A stretch of 64,000 nucleotides of DNA from Bubalus kerabau (GCF_029407905.1 NC_073628.1:51791501-51855500), one strand, 5' to 3'; shown: positions 13,101 to 23,771, numbered from the stretch's first letter. Notes: a model not told the origin generated them from the letters alone. A program made the numbers and translations.

Positions 13101-16100
13101 GGGGTGTCCTCTCTACTTCTGGCACTGAGTCCCCTCACTAATTTTTCATGGTATTGCTCCTCTATAACTTTGCGGAGCTCCTATTGAGATACTTCAGTGG
13201 GCTCATCTCTATTTGTGGCTGAATGACTTCTTTTTAGGTGGGATGTCCTGGGGACCCCACTCATTGTGGTGAGGGGGGCCTCTCCTTCTGGTGGGGGAGT
13301 TCCTTTGTCTTTGCTTCCGGGGGCTGTTCTCGTGATGAGGAACAGGGCTCCTCTTCAGTTAAGCTGGATTCTCATGGTTGCTCTTGAGTTGCAGTGGTGG
13401 TCTTGGGAATCTTCTCAAGGTGCCTCAGGGGGCTTGGTGCTCATCTTGAGTTCCAATGAGGAACACGGGTTCCTCTCAAGTGGCATCAGTGGAGTTGGGC
13501 CTCCTCTCAAGTTGAGGAGGGGAACTCAGGGTTCCTCTTGGGTTGCACTGAAGAACTCTGGGTTCCTCTCGAGGTGCAGCATGGGACTCAGGGTGCCCTT
13601 TGCACTGTGGCAAGGAACTTGTGTTTCCTCTTGAGTTGGAGGTTACTCATCTTTATTTACCGCATAGTGACTCCTCTCTAGGTATGATGTCCGTGCACAT
13701 ACTCTCACATTGTCGCTGGTGGCTCCTCTTAAGTGGCAGAGTCCTCCTCCTGAGTTGTGGTTGTGGACTTGGGGCTCCTCTCAGTTTTCAGTGGCCCCTC
13801 CTCTTAGGTTGTGATGGGGGGCTCTGCAGAGGGTTCCTCTCTTCTTTTGGCACTAGATATTCCTCACAATTTTTATCATGGTTGCTCCTCTCAACTTATG
13901 AGGGCCCCCTCTCGAGTTAATTCAGGGTGCTCCTCTCTATTTGCTACAGAGGGGATTATGTCTCTGTGTGATGTCTTGGTGGACACCTCTCTACTTGTGG
14001 CGGGGAAAACCTCACTAGTTTTGGTGGGCATTTCCTCTGTCATTGTGGCCAGTGATCCCTCTCATGTTGCAACAAATGACTCAGTTGTTTTTCTCTAGTT
14101 GCATTGGGGAGTGGTGTTCTTCAATCTTTGTGGCATGTGGGGGACTCTTGTCCAGATTTGGGGTACTGGATCCTCTCTCATTGTGGAGCATGTTCAACAC
14201 ACTAGTTGTTGCCTGGGGCTCTCTCTAGTTGCATTGTACTAGGGGTTTCTCTCTGTTTGTGGTGTGGTGGCTCCTTTGAGTTGTTGCAGTCGTTATTCTA
14301 TTTGCCGTGGGCAAGGGGATACTCTCTAGTTGTGGCAGGGTTTCCAATCTAGTTTTATCCAGAAGGTTCCTCTCTAACTGAAGTGGGGGTCCACTGTCTG
14401 GTTGTGGTGGTGAGTCTCCTGTCTAGTTGAAATGGGCAGGGGTTTTCCTCAATAGTTCCAATGTGAGGTGGGGGCTGTTCTCCAAGTGTGGTATGTGGGT
14501 TTCTCTCAAATCGTGGCAAGCTGCACTTCTCTAATTGTGCTGTGGGTGCTCCTCTCTTGTAGTAATGTGTACCTGAGTCCCTCTCTTGTAGTGACATGGT
14601 GCTCCTCTAGTTTTGCTGATGTCTTGTCTCAGTTTGCCACAAAAGCTTCTCTTGAGTTGAGGCAAGGGACTCAGAGCTCTTCTTGTGTTATGGTGGTGCT
14701 TCCTGTCGAAATGCAGCAGGGTGCTTAGGGTTCTTTTGAGTTATGGCGGGCTAACTTGGGGTTCCTCTCCAGTTGCACCTGGGGAGTTGGGCCTCCTCTT
14801 GAGTTGAGGCAGGCAACTTGGGGTTTCTCTCAAGTTGCAGTGGGAGAACTGGGGCTTCCTTTCAAGTGGAAACAGGGTGCCTGGGGCTCCAGTTGAGTTG
14901 CAGCTGGGAACACGGGTTTCTTCTTTAGTTGCAGAGAGAAACTTGGGGTCCTTCTCTAGTTGCAGCAGAGTACCCACAACTCCTCTTGAGTTTCAGTGGA
15001 AACTCACGGTTCCTCTCAAGTTTCAGTACAGGTTTCAGGGTTCCACTCGGGCCATGGAGGGGAACTCGAGGATCCTCTGTAGTTGGAGGTTACTCAGGGT
15101 TCCTCTTGAGTTCCAGGGGAGCCTCCTCACGAGTTGTCTTGGGTCAACTCTTCTCTAGCAGGGATGTGCAGTATGGCTCCTCTCTTGTTGCAATTTCCTA
15201 GTGGCTACTCACTTGTTTTAGCATGGATCTTTAGTTGTGGTTGGGGTCAACTCTGTAGTTGTGGTGGGTTTAATTCTCTCTAATTGTGATGTGCAAGCTC
15301 CTCTCTAGTTGTGGTTAGGGATTATCTCTAGCTGTGGTGTAGCTGCTCTTTTCTAGTTGTGGTATGCTAGTGGCCTACTCTCTAGTTGTGGTGTGCAGGC
15401 TCCTTTCTAGTTATGGTAAGGGGCTCTTCAGCTGCAATATCTGAGGGTAGTCCACTCTCATTGCAATGTGCAGGGCCTCCTTATTGTGATTGGGGGACTC
15501 ATCTATATTTCCCATAGAGTGACTCCTCTGTAGGTATGATGTCTGGGGGCACAGTCTCAACTCGTGGCCGGTGTCTTCTCTCGAATAGCAGTGGGGTCCT
15601 TCTCTTCAGTTGCAGTTGTGGACTCGGGACTCCTCTAGAGTTGCAGTGGTCCCTCCTCTTAGGTGGTGATAGGTGGCTGTGAAGGGGGTTCCTCTCTTCT
15701 TTAGGCACTCAGTGTTCCTCACACATTTTTTGCATGGATGCTCCTGTCTGCTTGTGAAGGTCTCCTCTCAAGTTACTTCATGGGGCTCATCTCTATGTGC
15801 AGCAGAGGGGCTCCACTCTATGTGTGATGCCTTGCTGGTCACCTCTCTACATGTGGCAAGGAAAATCTCTCCAGTTTTGGTGGGGGTCCCTCTGTCACTG
15901 GGGCCAGTGGCTCCTCTCATGTTGCAGCAAAGGACTTAGTGGTTCCTTTCTAGTTGCATTGTAGTTTGCATGCTCCTATCTCATTGTGATGCATGGTCAA
16001 CACACAAGTTGTGGCCAGCGGTCTCTGTAGTTGCACCGTACTGGGGGTTTCTCTTTAGTTGTGATGTGGTGGCTCCTTCAAGTTTTGCAGTCATTACTCT

Positions 16101-16313
16101 AGTTGCTGTGTGCAAGGGGCAATTCTATAGTTCTGGTGAGGTTTCCAATTTAGTTTTATCCAAAAGGCTCCTCTCTAGTTGCAGTGGGGTTCAACTCTCG
16201 AGTTGTGGTAGGGGGTCAAATTTCTAATTGCAGTGGGGTCTCCTCTCTAGGTACATTGGGCAGGGCTTTTCCTCAATAGCTGAAATGTGTGGTGGGGTGC
16301 AATTCAGCTATTG
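10103..16313. repeat. Composite satellite array, left block, part 3
   Basis: Satellite with alternating short-register and 31-bp blocks. The 31-bp CTCGAG type dominates at about 11210-11600, 12775-13100, 13330-13660 and 14640-15150. Short-register stretches lie between; at 15255-15407 the unit starts are 25, 25, 23, 25, 29 and 25 bp apart. The landmark AGTTTTATCCAGAAGG recurs near 12461, 14350 and 16153 (also 6581), marking paralogous higher-order copies at unequal distances. Those copies give the intact comparison for the telomeric insertion that follows. Confidence 0.9.
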
Positions 16314-16360
16314 CTAACCCTAACCATAACCCTAAACCCTAACCCTAACCCTAACCCTAA
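16314..16360. repeat. Interstitial telomeric repeat tract (CCCTAA)n
   Basis: Forty-seven bases of vertebrate telomere repeat, C-rich strand on +, in about eight units. One unit is TAACCA and one has an extra A (TAAACCC); the rest are perfect. Satellite continues on both sides, so this is not a chromosome end. Read as telomerase product, synthesis would have run leftward on the - strand from the right flank. The tract is directly preceded by TTCAGCTATTG (16303-16313), the perfect reverse complement of CAATAGCTGAA (16274-16284). Confidence 0.97.
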
Positions 16361-19300
16361 TTTGTTAACACTAATTGTGCCATGGGTGCTCCTCTCTCAG
16401 TGATGTGTGCCTGGGCTTCTCTCTTGTCGTGGTGTGGTGCTCCTCTCTAGTTTTTCTGAGGTCTTATCTTGATTTGCCAAGCAAGCTCCTCTTGAATTGA
16501 AGCAGGGAACTCAGAGCTCCTCTTGAGTTCTGGTGGTGCCTCCTCTCAAGTTGTAGCAGGTTTCTTGGGATCCTTTCGAGTTGTGGCAGGGAACTTAGGG
16601 TCCCTCTGGAGTTGCAACAGAGGACTCGGGGCATCTCTCAATTTGCACAGGTACTCGGTGTTCCTCTTGAGTACAGTGCACAACTCTGAGTTCTTCTCAA
16701 GTCTCTGTGGAAGGCTTCTCTTAAGTTGAGGCAGTGGTCTCTGAGCTCCTCTTGAATTGCGGTGATGCCTCCTTTTCAATACTGGTGGGTAGTCTCAGTG
16801 AGGTGGGGCATCCTCTTTACTTTTGGCACTGGGATCTCCTCACTAGTTTTTCATGGGATTGCTCTGCTCTAATTTTGAGGCCTTCCACTTGAGTTCACGT
16901 CATCTTGAGTTGATGTGGGAAACTCGGGGTTCCTCTCAAGTTGTGATGGGGATCTCAGGGAATGCTTGGGTTGCCTCAGGGGAGTAAGGCCTCCTTTTGA
17001 GTTGCAAGGGGCACCTCGGGATTCTTCTCGCATCACTGCACAGGAAGAGGGGATCATCTCGAGTTGAGGTGGGAAACTTGGGGTTCCTGTCCAGTTGCAA
17101 CATGGATCTCAGGGTTCCCCTTGAGTTGCAAGAGGGGAGTCAGGCCTTGTCTCATGTTGAGGCATGGACTTCTGCTTTCCCCTTGAGTGGTAAAAGGGGT
17201 GTCAGTCCTGTCGAGTTGAGGCAGGGAATTTGGGATTTTCTAGAGTTGCAACAGGGGAGTCAGACCTCCCGTTGTGTTATGAGAGGAAACTCGGGGTTCC
17301 ATTCGAGTCACTGCAGGAGAATCAGGCCTTATATCGGGTTGAGGGGGAACTCACTGTCATTTCCACTTGCAGCGGGTAACTCGGGGTTCATCTTGAGTTG
17401 TGATGGGATCTGGGGATACGTCTAGAGTGGCAACAAGGAGTCAGGACTCCTTTCGAGTTGAGGTGGGGAAGTCGTGTTTCCTCTCGAGTTGCAGCAGGGG
17501 AGTTAGGCCTTCTCTGGGGTTGCAGCAGAAACTCGGGGTTCTTCTCTAGTTGTTGCTGGAAGCTCAGGGTTTCCTCAAGAGTTGCCATAGAGGACTGAGA
17601 GCTCTTCTTAATGTGCAGCAAGAAATCAGGGTTCCTCTGGATTTGCAGCACAGGATACAGGATTCCACTGGATTCGTGGCACAGAAGTTGGGATTCTCCT
17701 CAAGCTTGGTTGGTACTCAGGGTTCCTGGCGACTTTGGTGGGGTGTCCTGTTGAGTTTTCTTGCGGTGACTCATCTCTAGCAGGGATGTGCAGGTTGGCT
17801 CCTTTCTTGTTGCAATGACTGGTGGCTGCTCACTAGTTTTGGCAAGGGACTACTCTATTGTTGTGGTCGGGGTCAACTCTGTAGTTGAGGGGGCTATGAT
17901 TCTCTCTAGTGGTGGTGTGCCAGTTCCTCTCTCCTTGTGGTGTGAGCTTCATCTGTCTTAGCAGAAGAAGGGCTCCTCTCTGCGTGTGATGGCCAACAGG
18001 ATCCTCTCAAGTTGTGGTTGAGGGCTCCTCTTGAGGGTGGAGGCTGGGTCCTCTCCAGTTGGGGTGTGCATGTCTCCACAGGGGAGGTCCTCTCTGCTTT
18101 TGGTGCTATGGGTTCCTAATTTCTATTCGTGGGATTGCTGCTCTCTAGTTGTGAGGGTCTGCACTAGACTTCCTTCAGGGAGCTCATCTCCATTGGAGGC
18201 ACAAGGTCTTCTCTCTAGGTCTGATATCCTGGGGGACACGTCACTAGTTGTGCCTGGGAAATCCACTTCAGTTTTGGCCGGGGAGCCACTCAGTCATTTG
18301 GTCCAGTAACCCCTTTTCTTGTTTCAGCCTAGGGATCCTGTGAAATTGCAGCAAGGAACTCGGGGTGCCTCTTGAGTTGCAGCATATGACTCGGGGTTCC
18401 TTTAGAGTTGGGGTGGAGACTCCTCTTGAACTAGATTAATGTATCTGGGGCAGATCCTCTGTAGCAGTGATGTGCAACCTGGACCCTGTTTAAGTGCAAT
18501 GTGCAGGAGGCTACTCTCTAAATGCAGCATGGGCTCCACTTTAATTGCAGTTGGGGGTGCGCTTTTTATTTGTTGTGGGTCTGCTCGTCTGTAGTTTCAT
18601 TTGCAGCCACCTCTCTTGTTGTGGCAGGGGAACTTCTCTTAATTGTGGTAGTTTGGCTCCCCTCTAGATGCAGTAGAGTGCTCTTCTCAAATGGGAAAGT
18701 GGGTGAATCCTCTACGGTTGTAATGAGAAGGGGCATTTTTTCTAGTTGTGAAGTTCAGCAAGCTACTGGCTATTCGTGGCAGGACGGGTCTCCGGGTTAG
18801 TTGTGGTATGAGGCTTCCTATCTGGTTGCCATAAAGGGCTCTTATCCAATTGTGGTGGGTTAATCTACTCTTGGGAATCCTCTGCAGTTGCATCAGGGTC
18901 TTGGGGCTAGTGTCAAGTGGGAAGGGGAACTCGGGGTTCCTCTTAAGTCACTGCAGAGGAATTGGACCACATCTCGATTTGATGCAGGGACCCGGGTTTC
19001 ACTTTGAGATGTGGCTTCTGTTGAGAAACTCAGGGCTTCTCTCGAGTTGTGATGGGGAACTCGGGGATCCCCTTGAGTTGCCATAGGTGATACAGGCCTC
19101 TTCTTGAGGATCCAGGGGTAAGTTGGGATACCTCTCAAGTTGGAGCAGAAGAATAGGCCCTCAGCAAGAAATGAGATGGGGAATACGGGGTTCTTCTCGA
19201 GTTGTGGGAGGAAGCTCAGGGTTTGTCTCAGTTTGCGATGCAGAACTCGGAGATCCTCTTGAGTTGCAATAGGTGAGATAGGCCTCCTCTTGAGGTGCGA

Positions 19301-19590
19301 GGGTGAAGTTGGGATTCCTCTAGACTCAAAGCAGGGGAATAGGCTCTAATTTCCGCATGAGGTTGGGAACATGGGTGTCCTCTCCAGTTGTGATGGGTAT
19401 CTTGGGGAACATTTCGAGTTGCAAAAAGGGAGTCAAGCCTCCTTTAGAGTTGCTAAGGGGAACTAAGGATTGCTCTTGAGCCGATGCAGGAGAATCCTGC
19501 CTTATCTCACGTTGAGGGATGAATATGGTGGTTTTTCTCGAGTTGGGAGGGGAATTTTGGGGTTTGTCTCGAGTTGGGATGGGGACTTCA
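16361..19590. repeat. Composite satellite array, left block, part 4
   Basis: Satellite resumes after the telomeric tract with TTTGTTAACA, then a normal unit (CTAATTGTGCCATGGGTGCT). Long 31-bp CTCGAG-type blocks cover about 16480-16770, 16880-17770 and 18880-19590. The higher-order marker is at 17774, and the 17774-18900 segment aligns with 57706-58780, 60500-61560 and 62844-63960 in the right array. The array ends abruptly at GGGGACTTCA (19581-19590). Confidence 0.9.
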
Positions 19591-20302
19591 AGAATTATAA
19601 ATTGAATTGTTAATCAATTAACTGGATAATTGATAATTAATTAAATCAATCAAATAGTCAAATGATTAACCCAATAAAGTATCAATTAAATTATTAATCA
19701 AATTATTAATCAAATTATTAATCAAATAACTAACTGGATAACTAAATGACTATACAAATTTTTAATTGAATTATTAATCAAATAATAACTGGATAATTAA
19801 AGAATTAACTAAAATTTTAATTAAATCAGTAATCAAATTATTAATCAAATAATTAACTGGATAATTAAATCACTAATCAAATTATTATTTGAATTATTAA
19901 TTGAACATTGATCAAATTATTAATCAAATATTAACTTAAACTTAAATGATTAATTTAATCATCAATCAAATCATCAACTGGATAATTAAAATATTAATGA
20001 AATTATTAATTAAATTATCAATCAAATTATTAATCAGATATTAATCAAACAACAAACTGCATGAAAATTAATCAGATAATTAAATTATTAATTGAATTGT
20101 TAAATAATTAATCAAATAATTAACTGGATTATTAAGTAATTAATCAAATTATTAATCAAATAACTAACTAAACTATCAAATAATTAAATAATTAATAATT
20201 AAGGATAATAAAATTATTATTTATATTATAAATAATTACAGCTATTTTAATAAGTAATAATTAATGATATTATTTTTACGTTGAACAATGAATGATAGTA
20301 AT
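19591..20302. repeat. AT-rich minisatellite (TTAATCAAAT family)
   Basis: Nearly pure A/T sequence made of degenerate TTATTAATCAAATAA words with a recurring landmark AACTGGATAA. The CTGGAT of this landmark occurs at about 19622, 19734, 19789, 19857, 19978 and 20124. The spacings (112, 55, 68, 121 and 146 bp) are roughly one or two times 55-65 bp, suggesting a decayed minisatellite. It borders the satellite directly. Confidence 0.8.
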
Positions 20303-20372
20303 CAGTTCTGTTCAGTTCAGTCGCTCAGTCGTGTCTATTTGTGCCTCCCTGTCCATCACCAACTTCCGGAGT
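20303..20372 (-). mobile_element. Short BovB-type 3' end insertion
   Basis: About 70 bp of the ruminant BovB/SINE 3' end in reverse orientation (GTTCAGTTCAGTCGCTCAGT ... TGTCCATCACCAACTTCCGG), missing the internal stretch that normally follows GTGTC. It has its own 7-bp target duplication TAGTAAT at 20296-20302 and 20373-20379, so it inserted on its own into the AT-rich block. Confidence 0.8.
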
Positions 20373-20379
20373 TAGTAAT

Positions 20380-20789
20380 ACTTAATAATAATTAACAGTT
20401 GATTAGTAACTAGGTAAGCATTAAATTAATTAAATAGCTAATGCATTAATTTATAATTAATACTTCATAAATGATTGAATTAGGAATGATAAATAATTAA
20501 TACATTGATGAATTAATAAGTTATAAATAATAATTAGTAACATTAGTGATTTATAATTAATAATCAATTTAAAATTTAAATTAGTTATTTAATTAGGTGT
20601 ATTATTAATTATTAACTACATATTTAAATTTTAATATTTTATGAATGAATTATTTTATTAATTATTTTACTAATAATTAAATATTTACATTTAACTATTT
20701 ACTATTTTCTGTGATTATGGGAAACAATAATTAAATAGTTAAATTTAATTCTTTATTAGTAAAATAATAAAATATTTAATTGATAAAAT
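20380..20789. repeat. AT-rich low-complexity DNA
   Basis: Irregular A/T-rich sequence built from TTAATTA and ATAATTA words without the AACTGGATAA landmark of the block to its left. No coding or regulatory feature is recognisable. Confidence 0.75.
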
Positions 20790-22328
20790 ACAAAATGATA
20801 GGATACTGAAAGAGGAACTCCCCAGGTCGGTAGGTGCCCAATATGCTACTGGAGATCAGTGGAGAAATAACTGCAGAAAGAATGAAGGGATGGAGCCAAA
20901 GCAAAAACAATATCCAGTTGTGGATGTGACTGGTGATAGAAGCAAGGTCTGATGCTGTAAAGAGCAATATTGCATAGGAACCTGGAATGTTAGTCCATGA
21001 ATCAAGGCAAATTGGAAGTGGTCAAACAGGAGATGGCAAGAGTGAACATGGACATTCTAGGAAGGAGCGAACTAAAATGGACTGGAATGGGTGAATTTAA
21101 CTCAGATAACATTATATTTACTACTGTGGGCAGGAATCCCTTAGAAGAAATGGAGTAGCCATCATGGTCAACAAAAGAGTCCGTAATGCAGTACTTGGAT
21201 GCAATCTCAAAAACGACAGAATGATCTCTGTTCATTTTCCAAGGCAAACCATTCAATATCACAGTAATCCAAGCCTATGCCCCAATCAGTAATGCTGAAG
21301 AAGCTGACGTTGGTAGGTTTTATGAAGACCTACCAGACCTTTTAGAACTAAAACCCCCAAAAGATGTCCTTTTCATTATAGGGGACTGGAATGCAAAAGT
21401 AGGAAGTCAAGAAACACTGGAGGTAACAGGCAAATTTGGCCTTGGAATACGGAATGAAGCAGGGCAAAGGCTAATAGAGTTTTGCCAAGAGAACGCACTG
21501 GTCATAGCAAACACCCTCTTCCAACAACACAAGAGAAGACTCTACATATGGACATCACCAGATGGTCAACACTGAAATCAGATTGATTATATTCTTTGCA
21601 GCCAAAGATGGAGAAGCTCTATACAGTCAGAAAAAACAAGACCAGGAACTGACTGTGGGTCAGATCATGAACTCCTTATTGCCAAATTCGACTTAAATTG
21701 AAGAAAGTAGGGAAAACCACTAGGCCATTCAGGTATGACCTAAATCCAATCCTTTATGGTTATACAGTGGAAGTGAGAAATAGATTTAAGGGACTAGATC
21801 TGATAGACAGAGTACCTGATGAACTATGGACGGAGGTTTGTGACATATCAAAAAGCAGGGACATTACTTTGCCAACAAAGGTCCATGTAGTCAAGGCTAT
21901 GGTTTTTCCAGTGGTCATGTATGGATGTGAGAGTTAGACTGTGAAGAAAGCTGAGCACTGAAGAATTGATGCTTTTGAACTGTGGTGTTGGAGAAGACTC
22001 TTGAGAGTCCCTTGGACTGCAAGGAGATCCAACTAATCCATCCTTAAGGAGATCAGTCCTGGGTGTTCATTGGAAGGACTGATGGTGAGGCTGAAACTCT
22101 AATACTTTGGCCACCTCATGCGAAGAGTTGACTCATTGGAAAAGAGGGAGGGATTAGGGGCAGGAGAAGGGGACAACAGAGGATGAGATAGCTGGATTGT
22201 ATCGCTGACTCAATGGACATGAGTTTGAGTAAATTCCGGGAGTTGTGCATGGACACGGAGGCCTGGCATGCTGCGATTCATGGGGTCACAAAGAGTTGGA
22301 CACGACTGAGTGACTGAACTGAACTGAT
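20790..22328 (+). mobile_element. BovB LINE with internal deletion of the RT region
   Basis: A sense-strand BovB (RTE-clade LINE). It runs from just upstream of the endonuclease, through the endonuclease, to a point near 21847, then jumps straight to the 3' part of the element (TCAAAAAGCAGGGACATTAC) and ends in the ACTGAACTGA tail. The reverse-transcriptase region, roughly 1.5-2 kb in a complete BovB, is missing. A CAT shared by both sides marks the junction. A candidate duplication (TTTAATT near 20775 and 22328) is weak because both flanks are A/T-rich. It cannot be autonomous. Confidence 0.93.
20970..21937 (+). pseudogene. BovB ORF2 endonuclease remnant fused in frame to the C-terminal region
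   Basis: This is the decayed apurinic-type endonuclease of a BovB polyprotein, the enzyme that nicks target DNA during retrotransposition. Readable motifs are GTWNV at the N-terminus, AYAP near 21270, GDWNAKVG at about 21381-21404 (catalytic Asp) and SDHEL at about 21660-21675 (catalytic Asp/His). A base lost near 20990 shifts the frame, a CGA-to-TGA type stop lies near 21572 (DGQH-stop), and another stop follows MYGCES near 21935. After RFKGLDLIDRVPDELWTEV the frame continues across the internal deletion into SRDITLPTK, so the deletion kept the frame although the RT is gone. Not functional. Confidence 0.88.
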
Positions 22329-22820
22329 TTAATTATTGAGTTATGTATAAATTAAATTATTTAATAGTTAAAATTTTGAATAATAGTTAAATATTATCAA
22401 TCATAATATTAATATTGTTAATTATATTAACTAATATAATAATTAATGTTAATATCATTGATTTTAATAATAAAATTTGAAGATTATTTCTTTGAATATT
22501 AAAAATAATTATTTTAAAATTAATAAATAATGATTAAATAACAAAATAATTAATCAAAATAGCAATTAATTAATAATTAGTTTTATAATTAACTATTAAT
22601 AAGATTATCATTATTACACTATAATGTAATAGTACTGTTAATAGTAATATATATTAATAATATATTAAATAATATAATAATATATATTATAAGATTATTA
22701 TATCATATGATATTGTATTATAGTTATATTAGTATTATGTATATTTAATATAATTAATAATATATTGTATATAATATATATGTTATATATAATTACATAT
22801 ATTATATATAATCTATATAT
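22329..22820. repeat. AT-rich, TATA-rich low-complexity DNA
   Basis: Almost pure A/T between two BovB elements, with many short self-complementary TAATATATTA and ATATATAT words near 22640-22815. Nothing else is recognisable. Confidence 0.75.
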
Positions 22821-23447
22821 CAGATCAGATCAGATCAGATCAGTTGCCCAGTCGTGTCCGACTCTTTGCGACCCTATGAATTGCAGCATGCCAGGCCTCC
22901 CTGTCCATCATCAACTCCTGGAGTTCACTCACACTCACGTCCATCGAGTCAGTGATGCCATCCAGCCATCTCATCCTCTGTCCTCCCCTTCCCCTCCTGC
23001 CCCCAATCCCTCCCAGCATCAGAGTCTTTTCCCATGAGTCAACTCTTCACATGAGGTGGCCAAAGTACTGGAGTTTCAGCTTTAGCATCATTCCTTCCAA
23101 AGGCTGATCTCCTTCAGAATGGACTGGTTGGATCTCCTTGCAGTCCAAGGGACTCTCAAGAGTCTTCTCCAACACCACACTTCAAAAGCATCAATTCTTC
23201 GGTGCTCAGCCTTCTTCACAGTCCAACTCTCACATCCATACATGACCACAGGAAAAACCATAGCCTTGACTAGACGAACCTTTGTTGGCAAAGTAATGTC
23301 TCTGTTTTTGAATATGCTATCAAGGTCGGTCATAACTTTCCTTCCAAGGAGTAAGCATCTTTTAATTTCATGGCTGCAGTCACCATCTGTAGTGACTTGG
23401 GAGCCCAGAAAAATAAAGTCTGACACTGTTTCCACTGTTTCCCCAAC
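22821..23447 (-). mobile_element. BovB LINE, 5'-truncated 3' end (antisense)
   Basis: About 630 bp of BovB 3' end in reverse orientation. It starts with the pentanucleotide tail (CAGAT repeated about four times), then the conserved GTCGTGTCCGACTCTTTGCG block, and reaches back into the ORF2 C-terminal part. That part reads on the - strand as SRDITLPTKVRLVKAMVFPV with MYGCESW, ending near METVSDFIFLGSQVT. A/T-rich DNA on both sides hides any target duplication. Confidence 0.95.
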
Positions 23448-23588
23448 TATATATAATATAGTTATATATCATAATATAATATTAATATATTTATATACTC
23501 TATATTATATAAATATATAATATTTTATTTATTTATATTTTATTATTTTACATATATTATATATATTTTACATATATAATAATATACC
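23448..23588. repeat. AT-rich low-complexity DNA
   Basis: TATATAATATAGTTATATAT-type sequence continuing the AT-rich domain up to the next BovB fragment. Confidence 0.75.
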
Positions 23589-23771
23589 TTCTCTTGGGCT
23601 CCAGGAAAATAAAGTGCAGACAGTGACTGAAGCCATGAAATTAAAAGACACTTGCTCCTGGAAGAAAATCTGTGACATATCTAGACAGTGTGTTAAAAAG
23701 CAGAAACATCACTTTTCTCACAAAGATGTGTAGTCAAAGCTATAATTTCTCCAGTAGTCATGTACAGATGT
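23589..23771 (+). mobile_element. BovB fragment, ORF2 3' part (sense)
   Basis: A degraded sense BovB piece, recognisable by GCCATGAAATTAAAAGACAC, GTGTTAAAAAGCAGAAACATC and TAGTCATGTACAGATG. It is split by a SINE at 23772 and resumes only briefly (GAGCTG). Several single-base losses make it older than the SINE. Confidence 0.8.

Noticed and set aside
16314..16360. Telomeric tract as a true chromosome end
   Set aside because: The same satellite family continues for kilobases on both sides and the tract is only 47 bp.
113..19000. Numerous open frames of 60-144 codons in the left array, such as 2762-3196 and 16997-17425
   Set aside because: They overlap on both strands and several frames, repeat the same Leu/Ser/Gly/Cys-rich words because the DNA is tandem, lack domains, and are interrupted wherever the repeat changes register.
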